Assembly: GCA_036399835.1 (NCBI GenBank)
Contig: DASWMI010000118.1
Span: 1 to 60,161 of the forward strand
Length of the DNA: 60,161 nucleotides
Direction: 5' to 3'
Source: DASYML01 sp036399835
Lineage (GTDB): Bacteria > Acidobacteriota > Blastocatellia > Pyrinomonadales > Pyrinomonadaceae
In this document: positions 35,066 to 42,206 of the stretch, piece by piece
How the letters are laid out: the number at the start of each line of letters is the position of its first letter
How positions within the stretch are numbered: the stretch's first letter is position 1
Notes under the pieces: model-generated
Seen by the model: the letters and a program-made list of their open reading frames with translations, nothing else
What the model was told of the DNA's origin: nothing
Databases searched by the model: none
Position numbers and translations under genes: made by a program

Positions 35066-35577
35066 TATTGAGGCTTGCCCGTTTCAACCGGGAGACCGGC
35101 GTTCTTCCAGGCGTCAAAGCCGCCGAGCAGGGCGGCAGCGTTTTCGATTCCCTTAGTTCTGAGGTTGAGCACCGCACCGGCGCTCGAGTGTTCGCTTGGT
35201 CAAGAGCAATAGGTGACGATCACCTTGTCGCGCGGCAGTTCGCCCGATTTGACCAGGATGTCGCTGGTCTGTATCCAGCGCGCGCCCTTGATGTGGCCCG
35301 CTTCGTAAGACGACTCGCCGCGCACGTCAACTACTACGGCCTCGCCCTTATCCAGAGCGTCCTTTAGCTCAGCCGTCGTCATGCGGCGCACGCCATCGCT
35401 CGGCGTGTTGGGAGCTGTCTGAGCGGCAGGAGTGGGCGCGCCCGGATTCGTACTGGCTGCGGGCGGCTTCGCGCCGGAATTGGTCGCCGCGCGGTGCTGC
35501 TGCTCCGTTGAATTACATGCTGCCAGCAGGAAGACTGCCAGGACAATTCCCGCAGACAGCGAAAAAAGAAGACGCAT
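35065..35577 (-). CDS. rhodanese-like lipoprotein, candidate selenoprotein (in-frame TGA)
   Basis: The ATG at 35577 follows a strong GGAGGTGA. The product has a signal peptide with lipobox (FLLAAC, Cys21), a Pro/Ala linker, and a rhodanese domain (VVVDVRGESSYEAGHIKGA). The active-site loop reads VTYCS, then TGA at 35200-35202, then PSEHSSAG. Past the TGA the frame stays open for 44 codons and encodes a normal rhodanese end (ALLGGFDAWKNAGLPVE) up to TAA at 35065. As I recall the relatives, they have Cys where the TGA is (YCSCPxEH). A SECIS-like hairpin follows the TGA. I therefore read it as selenocysteine at residue 126 beside catalytic Cys124, total 170 residues. A nonsense mutation or a sequence error is the alternative; then the product would stop after 125 residues without the loop. 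Confidence 0.7.
35167..35185 (-). promoter_or_regulatory. candidate bacterial SECIS hairpin after in-frame UGA
   Basis: In the mRNA, 14 nt follow the UGA, then GAGCGCC pairs with GGUGCUC (seven pairs, one of them G-U) around a five-base loop GGUGC. The loop begins 21 nt after the UGA and starts with GG followed by U. This agrees with the known bacterial SECIS rules: apical loop about 16-37 nt past the UGA, with a G in its first two bases. The E. coli fdhF element also has GGU in its loop. The loop bases encode a Gly where rhodaneses often have Arg, which would fit selection for the RNA structure. Confidence 0.6.
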
Positions 35578-35586
35578 TAAGCTCAC

Positions 35587-35903
35587 CTCCGATAAAATTA
35601 ACTGTAGCCCTCAAAGCGAATTGACAATGCTTTATCAAAGACAGGCGAGAGGAGCGCGCCGCCCTTGAAGGGAATCAATCCATACGCGACTATTTCTATC
35701 ATGTTCAAGGCGACATCACAAATTAGAGGACACCTGAGGCAGATCACAACCAGCCAGCCTTTTATCATCAAGCTCTTGACATGCCTTCAAACGTGACATA
35801 AATAAGCACAGGTTTTTTATGGTCAGCATCTGCTTTGAGAAACACGGCGAGCCGCAGCCAGATTAAAGCCGCCCGCCTCTTCGGAGACCCGGAAAGGAAA
35901 ACG
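35587..35903. other. intergenic region between divergent rhodanese and secreted-protein genes
   Basis: Just over 300 bases separate the two divergent starts. A good sigma-70-type promoter for the rightward gene lies at 35776-35804. I see no RNA gene and no conserved open frame; short frames here look random. Confidence 0.5.
35776..35804 (+). promoter_or_regulatory. sigma-70-like promoter
   Basis: TTGACA (35776-35781), a 17-base spacer and TAAATA (35799-35804) form a near-consensus promoter, 100 bases before the secreted-protein gene at 35904. Confidence 0.65.
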
Positions 35904-36362
35904 ATGAAACTCACACCAGCCAGAAAGGCCGCGCTGCTTTTATGCGTCAGCTTGATATTTCTGCTCGAAACCTATGCCGTTCCGGTCAGACAGTCAACTC
36001 TGCCCGTGCCGGTCGTCGTCTTTACGGGAGCTGAATATTACAGCGCCAACGGTAAGCAATGGGTCAGGTACAAGTACGAGGTGGATAACCGCGAGGCTTA
36101 CCCGGACGCGCTGTTTGCTCCCGCGCCAGCTCTTCCGCCCTGCGGCAATAACACAAAGGCTTCGCGCACATGGGTAGACATCTTCGATAGCAGAGGCAAG
36201 CGGCTCTACGGCTTCTGCGCCCTCGGCAGTAATGACGGCCTCGCAAACCTCTGGTTCGCGCTTGAGCAGGACGAGATACCGCCAAGCTGGATCAGGATCG
36301 TCATCACTGACCGCCAGACCGGGACGAAGGTTCAGTCCGAAGACGTTGCCACGGTTGAATAA
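35904..36362 (+). CDS. secreted protein of unknown function
   Basis: From the ATG at 35904 (GGAAAGGAAAACG before it) the protein has 152 residues and a signal peptide (helix about residues 9-24, cut near TYAVP). The mature domain is beta-rich (VRYKYEVDNREAYPDALF...WIRIVITDRQTG). Two Cys (PPCGNN, YGFCAL) could form a disulphide. I do not recognise the family; the layout resembles an immunoglobulin-like domain. A promoter lies about 100 bases upstream and a hairpin follows, so it is probably monocistronic. Confidence 0.65.
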   Translation: MKLTPARKAALLLCVSLIFLLETYAVPVRQSTLPVPVVVFTGAEYYSANGKQWVRYKYEVDNREAYPDALFAPAPALPPCGNNTKASRTWVDIFDSRGKRLYGFCALGSNDGLANLWFALEQDEIPPSWIRIVITDRQTGTKVQSEDVATVE

Positions 36363-36382
36363 CGAGCCGCGAGAGGTATAGA

Positions 36383-36437
36383 GCCAACCCGAACGTCAGA
36401 GATTCAGCCGCGGCCAGAGGCTCTCGTCAGGGTTGGC
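36383..36437 (+). terminator. hairpin after the secreted-protein gene
   Basis: GCCAACCC pairs with GGGTTGGC across a structured loop, 21 bases past the stop codon at 36362. There is no T run, so this is a tentative terminator. Confidence 0.4.
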
Positions 36438-36444
36438 CGCTTGA

Positions 36445-36474
36445 TTGACATGCGCTCCCGTGCGCGCCTATCCT
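36445..36474 (+). promoter_or_regulatory. possible promoter for the double flavoprotein
   Basis: TTGACA (36445-36450), an 18-base spacer and TATCCT (36469-36474) lie about 130 bases before the flavoprotein gene. The -10 box is weak. Confidence 0.4.
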
Positions 36475-36601
36475 TCAAGGAGCAAACCCGGCACGAATAG
36501 TTGATTAACTCTCTTGAGGCCGACGCGCGGCCTTCGCCTTCGTGTCGCAACAGCGCGCCTCTTTTGGCAGTAGGGGTTTCAGGCTTGCGAGGTGTTCTCT
36601 G

Positions 36602-39247
36602 ATGTCGCAGCCGACCTATCTTACTTCGGGCAGCCGCGTCGCCGTTGTCGGCGGTGGACCGGCAGGCTCTTTCTTTGCGATTGAGCTGCTGCGCCGCGCT
36701 CGCTCTCTGGGTCTCTCCATCAATGTAGATATTTACGACGGGAAGAGCTTTGCCAGGAAGGGCGCTGCCGGTTGCAACATGTGCGCCGGGGCTATCGGCC
36801 ACAAGCTGATTCAGGAGATCGAGCGGGCTACGACGGCGATTCCGCGAGAGGTCATACACTATGAGCTGGAAGGCTACGCCGTGCATTATCAAGGCTCTTC
36901 CGCGCGGCTGGAAAACGACCCTGCCAAAAAGATTTACGGAGTCTATCGCGGCGCTGGTCCAGTCAGCACAGAGCATCCCGAAGGCGCGCGCAGCTTCGAC
37001 CAGTTCTTACTCGAACAGGCCATCTCGCTCGGCGCGCAACACATCGCGCAGAACATCCACGATATAGATGTCCCCGCCACGCTCGAATCGCGTCCGGCTG
37101 TGCGCTTTCAGGGCAAGACGCCGGAAGCGCGCACCGAATACGATCTCGTGATAGGAGCCTTCGGCGTCAACTCGCCGCTGGCCCAGCGCCTGCTCTACGG
37201 TTATGAGCCGCCGCCGACCTGGAAGACCTGTGTTATAGAAGCGCGCGTCCCACGCGAGTTTCAGCGCGAAAAGCTGCACAACCTGATTCACTTCTTTATC
37301 CTCAAGCAGGCAGACATACGCTATGTCGCGCTCATTCCTAAGGGCGAGCATGTGACCATCACGGCCATCGGTCAGGACGTTGATGTCATCACGACCGAAA
37401 GGCTGCTGCGCACCTCTTACATGCGTGATTATCTGCCCGAAGACTGGAAGCTCGATTGCCATTGTCACCCGCGCGTCGCCGTCGGCGCGGCACGCCTGCC
37501 CTATAGCGAGCGCTTCTGCATCATCGGCGACGCTTCGGATTCCAGATACCTCAAGAACGGTATAGAGTCTGCGCTGGTGACGGCGCGGCTCGCCGTAGAC
37601 TGCGTGATTAATCACGGGGTCACGGCGCGCGATTTTGAGAAACATTTCTGGCGGCGCTGTAATCGCGTCTTCGGTCGAGATAATCTCTACGGTCGCATCC
37701 TCTTTGAGATTTACGACCGCATCTTTCCGCATCCCTTGCTCGCCCCCGTTTACTTCGCCGTGCTGCGCTCCGAACGCAAGCTCAAGGCGCGGCCCGGCGC
37801 GCTCCTCTCAAACGCGCTGCTGGCAGCCTTCACCGGCGACCAGTCTTACAGACGCATACTCCTCAGCGCGCTCAACCCCCGCCTGGCCGCACGCATGATG
37901 GGGCGCGCCGGTACGCTTGTCATGGCGCGCGCACGCTCCATCGTCTCGCGCTCTGAGCGTCAGCCCCTGCGCGGCCTTTACCTGCGCGACGGCTCGCGCG
38001 TGGCGATTATCGGCGGTGGTCCGGGCGGCGCGTCCTGCGCGCTGCGTCTACTGAGCCAGGCCCGCGCGCGTGGGATGGATTTGCGCGTTACCATCTACGA
38101 GCCGAAATCTTTTCCGCGCCATCACAACGCCTGCATCGGCGTACTCGCGCCGCCGACCGCAGAACTCCTGCGCGAGCGTCTAGGCATAGAGCTTCCCGCA
38201 GAGATGATTAAGCGCACGATCAAAGGCTACAGGCTGCACGGCGACCGCAGCGACATAGAGTTGCGCGCGCCCTCCACGGACGAGCCTTCGCTGATGGTCT
38301 CGCGCTCGGAGTTCGACCGTCTGCTGCTTGAGCGCGCGGCGCTGGCCGGAGCGCAGGTGATACCTGATCGCGTGACGGGCCTTGAATTTCATCCTGATAA
38401 TCTGGAACATCCCGTGCGCGTCTATTCCGAAGGCGCATCTCGCTCGGCTGACATGATTGTCGCCGCCTGCGGTCTGGACGATGGCCTCCTCTCCGTGCTC
38501 GAACAGGCCAGCCCGCGCCTCAGTCGTTACAAACGACCCGCAGAGTACATGCACTCGATTATCATCAAGCTCCCCTGCGATGAGCGACACATTGAAAAGC
38601 GTCTCGGCGGCGAGATACATGCCTTTCTGCTCTCGGACCTGCCGCGCATAGAGTTCGGCGCGATTACCCCAAAGCTGGACCACCTCATCGTCAACATCAC
38701 TGGCCGACACGTGCGCTCGACAGACATGGAAGATTTTCTCCTCCACAGGAAAGTGCGCACGCTTCTGCCGCGCTTTAATCTTCAGCAGCTCGACTACTAC
38801 GAAGGACGCGCTCCCGTGCGTCCCGCTCGCAAGGTCTACTGGGATCGCTTCGTGGCGGTCGGGGATGCTACCGGGTGGCTGCGTCCGTTCAAGGGGATGG
38901 GGATTACGACGGCGATTCAGACTGGCACGGCTGCCGCCGACGTGATGCTTGAGCGCGGGGTGGACGGCGTCGCGCTCGAAGCTTACGCGCAGCGCCTGCG
39001 CATCCTGACGGAAGATTACTATCACGGCAGGCTCTTGCGCCGTCTCTGCCGGATGGGCATGAGTACGGGCGTGATGGACGGCGTGATAGAGCTTGCCCGG
39101 ACCAACGAAGACCTCTACTCGATTCTCTACGACGTGCTGTCGGGCCGTCACTCATATCGTCGCATCGCGCGAGACCTGCTGCGCACGGCGCTGGTCCTCA
39201 AGATGGGCGCGCTCACACTGCGCCGCGTGCTGCGGCCCGCCGGTTAA
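36602..39247 (+). CDS. double geranylgeranyl-reductase-like flavoprotein (two FAD modules in one chain)
   Basis: The 881-residue protein is two flavoprotein monooxygenase/geranylgeranyl-reductase-like modules in tandem. Module 1 (residues about 10-430) has VAVVGGGPAGSFFAIELL and a degenerate second FAD motif (IIGDASDSRYLKNGIESA). Module 2 (about 460-880) has VAIIGGGPGGASCALRLL and a better-kept GDATGWLRPFKGMGITTA. Both modules start with the same sequence around GLYLRDGSRVA / YLTSGSRVA. It may reduce prenyl chains or hydroxylate a quinone or polyketide-like compound. I chose the ATG at 36602; a GTG at 36542 is upstream. The fusion looks like an internal gene duplication. Confidence 0.8.
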   Translation: MSQPTYLTSGSRVAVVGGGPAGSFFAIELLRRARSLGLSINVDIYDGKSFARKGAAGCNMCAGAIGHKLIQEIERATTAIPREVIHYELEGYAVHYQGSSARLENDPAKKIYGVYRGAGPVSTEHPEGARSFDQFLLEQAISLGAQHIAQNIHDIDVPATLESRPAVRFQGKTPEARTEYDLVIGAFGVNSPLAQRLLYGYEPPPTWKTCVIEARVPREFQREKLHNLIHFFILKQADIRYVALIPKGEHVTITAIGQDVDVITTERLLRTSYMRDYLPEDWKLDCHCHPRVAVGAARLPYSERFCIIGDASDSRYLKNGIESALVTARLAVDCVINHGVTARDFEKHFWRRCNRVFGRDNLYGRILFEIYDRIFPHPLLAPVYFAVLRSERKLKARPGALLSNALLAAFTGDQSYRRILLSALNPRLAARMMGRAGTLVMARARSIVSRSERQPLRGLYLRDGSRVAIIGGGPGGASCALRLLSQARARGMDLRVTIYEPKSFPRHHNACIGVLAPPTAELLRERLGIELPAEMIKRTIKGYRLHGDRSDIELRAPSTDEPSLMVSRSEFDRLLLERAALAGAQVIPDRVTGLEFHPDNLEHPVRVYSEGASRSADMIVAACGLDDGLLSVLEQASPRLSRYKRPAEYMHSIIIKLPCDERHIEKRLGGEIHAFLLSDLPRIEFGAITPKLDHLIVNITGRHVRSTDMEDFLLHRKVRTLLPRFNLQQLDYYEGRAPVRPARKVYWDRFVAVGDATGWLRPFKGMGITTAIQTGTAAADVMLERGVDGVALEAYAQRLRILTEDYYHGRLLRRLCRMGMSTGVMDGVIELARTNEDLYSILYDVLSGRHSYRRIARDLLRTALVLKMGALTLRRVLRPAG

Positions 39248-39338
39248 GACCCGCCACAAAAAAGCTTCCCCGAGATGGCGTAGGTATGCTATAGAAACGC
39301 CATCGCATCGCAACCAGAGTAGAAAGCAAGTCAGGAGA

Positions 39339-40085
39339 ATGGCTGGACGCTTGAGAGGGAAAATCCTTTTGCGGATAACTATACTCAAAAACAGTTCGAC
39401 CGCTCGACCTTTGTGGTCCATTTCTTTCTGGTCCATGCTGGCGGCGCTCATCCTTCTCTTCGATGTTGGCGCGGCGTCTGCTCAAACTCGCGCGCAGCCC
39501 GCGCCGCACAACGACACGCAATTCTGGAATGATACGTTGCTCACCGTCCCGATGGGCAAGAGTGTGGACGCCATCTTTAGCGGCACGCTGCGCATCGGGA
39601 GCGATCTGAGCAGACCCGTGGAAGAGCGGCTCGGCCTCGCTTTTAATTTCAGGCTGGGCAAGTATTTGAGTTTGCAGCCGGGCTATACGGGCATCTGGAC
39701 GCGCCCCAAGGGAGGGCGCGAAGGTTATGAAGACAGGCTCAGCCTGGCCGCCACGCTGCGCACGACTCTCGGCAAATTCACGCTCAGCGACCGCAACACG
39801 TTCGAGCGCCGCTATCGCAGCCCGCAGATTGATTCGACGCGTTATCGCAACCGCCTGCAAATCGAGCACCCGCTGGCCCGGTTGCCGCTCAGCATCTTCG
39901 CTTCCGACGAAGTTTTCTACGATTGGAGCGTTAATGAGTGGGTGCGCAATCGCTTTGCAGTCGGTCTCAGCAAAAAATTTAATCAGCATTTCACAGGCGA
40001 ACTCTACTATCTGCGGCAGAACGACGGACGCACCCGCCCAGGCGACCTGCACGTGATCGCCACGACCTTCAGGCTGCGCCCCTGA
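39339..40085 (+). CDS. DUF2490 outer-membrane beta-barrel protein
   Basis: From the ATG at 39339 (AGGAG 5 bases before it) the protein has 248 residues, an N-terminal signal region (helix about residues 29-46, then ASAQT) and a beta-barrel-like pattern of alternating residues. The DUF2490 family start is visible as DTQFWNDTLLTVPMG. Arg/Tyr-rich strands (TRYRNRLQIEHPL, LYYLRQNDGR) follow. The family is predicted to form small outer-membrane barrels, with no known substrate. The n-region is long, so the cleavage site is uncertain. Confidence 0.8.
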   Translation: MAGRLRGKILLRITILKNSSTARPLWSISFWSMLAALILLFDVGAASAQTRAQPAPHNDTQFWNDTLLTVPMGKSVDAIFSGTLRIGSDLSRPVEERLGLAFNFRLGKYLSLQPGYTGIWTRPKGGREGYEDRLSLAATLRTTLGKFTLSDRNTFERRYRSPQIDSTRYRNRLQIEHPLARLPLSIFASDEVFYDWSVNEWVRNRFAVGLSKKFNQHFTGELYYLRQNDGRTRPGDLHVIATTFRLRP

Positions 40086-40309
40086 GCAGCCGCAATGAGT
40101 CGGCCCGCGCGGCGCGCTGTGATGAGAGATAAAGGAGAGCCTGATGGGAAATCGAAAGCATTCAAAAATATCTGCGGGCGATAAATCTTTGCGCTCGCCT
40201 CCGAACGCGCCGGACGCATCGTTGACGTGGGGAAATAGAGACGATGAACGATGAACTAAAGAGATTGACTCACCGACTGATTGATTCAACCGCTCACGCT
40301 TAAAGTTCA

Positions 40310-40438
40310 TTTCAAAACTTAGCCACCGAGACACGCAGGCACAGAGCTGAAAGCAGATAAAATATTTTAAGCTTCCCATATCTATTTTCCATGCCTCCGT
40401 GTCTCCGTGGCTCGGTGGCTGATTCCGAGTTTTGAGAC
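40310..40438. repeat. intergenic inverted repeat, family E copy 1
   Basis: Outer arms TCAAAACT and AGTTTTGA and inner arms AGCCACCGAGACACGCAGGC and GTCTCCGTGGCTCGGTGGCT enclose an A/T-rich loop of about 50 bases. A relative lies at 57391-57541. Similar CCACCGAGACACGGAG repeats occur in many bacterial genomes. Confidence 0.7.
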
Positions 40439-40492
40439 AAACTCTCAATAGCGTCTCCCGCGAGTTTATCGCTCCCGCATCACGCGTTGATT

Positions 40493-40521
40493 TTGATTGC
40501 GTCGTCCGTTTAAGCTAAGAT
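40493..40521 (+). promoter_or_regulatory. promoter for the molybdoenzyme operon
   Basis: TTGATT (40493-40498), a 17-base spacer and TAAGAT (40516-40521) lie 31 bases before the ATG at 40552, which implies a short leader. Confidence 0.5.
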
Positions 40522-40551
40522 GCGCAGAATTCAAATTAAAAAGAGAGATTG

Positions 40552-42144
40552 ATGAGAGAGCTACCAGTCTACGAGACCCGCGTTCCTCAGCTTCAATGGG
40601 CCAAGGTCATTGACCACACGCGATGCATAGGCTGCCACGCCTGCACGACCGCCTGTAAATCCGAAAACGAAGTCCCGCTCTCGGTCACGCGGACCTACGT
40701 CAAGCACGTTGATGTCGGAGAGTTTCCGCAAACGCGACGCGCGCATCAGGTGACGCGCTGCAACCAGTGCGCGCATGCTCCGTGCGTGACGGCCTGCCCG
40801 ACCAGCGCCATGTTCAAACGCGCAGACGGGATTGTGGACTTCGATAAATCCATCTGCATCGGCTGTAAGGCTTGCATGGCCGCCTGTCCTTACGATGCCA
40901 TCTTTATCAACCCCGAAGACCATTCGGCGGAGAAGTGCAACTTCTGCGCGCACCGTATAGACCAGGGATTAGAGCCAGCCTGCGTCGTCGTCTGCCCGAC
41001 CGAAGCCATCCTCGTCGGAGACATGAACGACCCGCAATCGAAGGTGGCCGAGATAGTCAACCGTGAGCCTGTCAACGTCCGTCGCCCGGAAAAGGAGACG
41101 CTGCCCAAGCTCTTTTACAAGGGCGCGCACCAGGCGACGTTAGACCCGCTGGCCGCGCGCCGTCCACCGGGCGGACTCTACATGTGGAGCGAGCAGAAGG
41201 AGGACAGGGAAACCGTCGCCTCTGGCAATCCCCTGTACCAAAACAGCTCCGCCGCCGCGCTGCTCTCTTACGATGTCCCGCACGCGATTCCCTGGGACTG
41301 GCGAGTCAGCCTTTACACCTGGACCAAAGGTATCAGCTCAGGCGCGTACTTGGTTTCAATCCTGCTCTTGGCCTTCCAACTGATGTACGGCTTGACGGAA
41401 GCCGTGCCAGGCTCTCCGCAAGAGATGCTCGACTGGCCGCTCGCCGCCAGTCCCTTCTGGCTCTGGTCCACTCCCGTCATCTCAGGCGTTTTTCTGGCCG
41501 TCACGGGCGGGCTGCTCATCTGGGATTTAGAGCATCCCACGCGCTTTTACATGATCTTCACGCGACCTCAATGGCGAAGCTGGCTGGTCCGTGGCGCTTT
41601 CATCATCGCCGGATATTCTCTGGTCCTGGCTTTGCATTTTCTCGCCTCGTTGTTGGGAGACACGCGAACGCAGCTCCTCTTAATCCTGCCCGGAGTCCCG
41701 CTCGCCATCCTGACAGCCGTTTATACCGCGTATCTCTTCGCGCAGGCCAAGGCGCGCGACATGTGGCAGAACCCCTTGCTGCCGCCGCATCTACTGGTCC
41801 AATCTCTGCTCGCAGGCTCGGCTGCGCTGCTGCCTCTCGCCGCGTGGCTTGAGCCGCGACTGGTCCAGCGCCTGCTCTGGATTTTAGGTGCGATGAGCCT
41901 CCTGCACATCCTGATGGTCCTGGGCGAAATCACGCTGACGCATCCGACCACGCACGCGCGCCTCGCCGTCTGGCAGATGACAAGGGGGCGTTATAGAGTC
42001 TTCTTCGGGCTGGGCCTCTTCATGGCGCTGGTCAGCATCTTCGCTCCCTGGCTCGGCCTCGCCGCCGCGCCGCTGGCCCTGGCCGGACTTCTTTTTTATG
42101 AACATGCTTATGTACAGGCTGGACAGTCCGTGCCGCTGGCTTGA
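40552..42144 (+). CDS. fused four-cluster ferredoxin subunit and NrfD-type membrane subunit
   Basis: The 530-residue protein joins two CISM subunits. Residues about 10-190 carry four [4Fe-4S] cysteine sets (CIGCHACTTAC, CNQCAHAPCVTAC, CIGCKACMAAC, CNFC...CVVVC), like DmsB or PsrB. Residues about 235-530 form an eight-helix NrfD/PsrC-type membrane domain (LYTWTKGISSGAYLVSILLL) that binds quinone. It should pass electrons between the catalytic subunit encoded next and the quinone pool. No signal peptide is present. AGAGAG lies just before the ATG at 40552. The fusion fixes one-to-one stoichiometry and is less common than separate subunits. Confidence 0.88.
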   Translation: MRELPVYETRVPQLQWAKVIDHTRCIGCHACTTACKSENEVPLSVTRTYVKHVDVGEFPQTRRAHQVTRCNQCAHAPCVTACPTSAMFKRADGIVDFDKSICIGCKACMAACPYDAIFINPEDHSAEKCNFCAHRIDQGLEPACVVVCPTEAILVGDMNDPQSKVAEIVNREPVNVRRPEKETLPKLFYKGAHQATLDPLAARRPPGGLYMWSEQKEDRETVASGNPLYQNSSAAALLSYDVPHAIPWDWRVSLYTWTKGISSGAYLVSILLLAFQLMYGLTEAVPGSPQEMLDWPLAASPFWLWSTPVISGVFLAVTGGLLIWDLEHPTRFYMIFTRPQWRSWLVRGAFIIAGYSLVLALHFLASLLGDTRTQLLLILPGVPLAILTAVYTAYLFAQAKARDMWQNPLLPPHLLVQSLLAGSAALLPLAAWLEPRLVQRLLWILGAMSLLHILMVLGEITLTHPTTHARLAVWQMTRGRYRVFFGLGLFMALVSIFAPWLGLAAAPLALAGLLFYEHAYVQAGQSVPLA

Positions 42145-42206
42145 GCGTAGGCGGCGAGGGTCCGAGTTAGTATCTTTGGGAAGATGTCTTCGGGGTCGGG
42201 TTTCTT

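Larger units (their letters stand above)
40086..40551. other. intergenic region with inverted repeat and promoter
   Basis: About 470 bases lie before the molybdoenzyme operon. It holds the family E inverted repeat (40310-40438) and a likely promoter (40493-40521). A long leftward open frame crosses it, but its sequence is low quality and it overlaps the DUF2490 gene, so I do not call it a gene. Confidence 0.6.

Noticed and set aside
35200..35577. Truncated rhodanese ending at the TGA
   Set aside because: The downstream frame encodes an intact rhodanese end and a SECIS-like stem, so I prefer readthrough with selenocysteine; I still keep nonsense mutation as the alternative.
39213..40448. 411-residue leftward open frame
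   Set aside because: It is antisense to the DUF2490 gene and the intergenic repeat, and its protein sequence is low complexity with no family signature.
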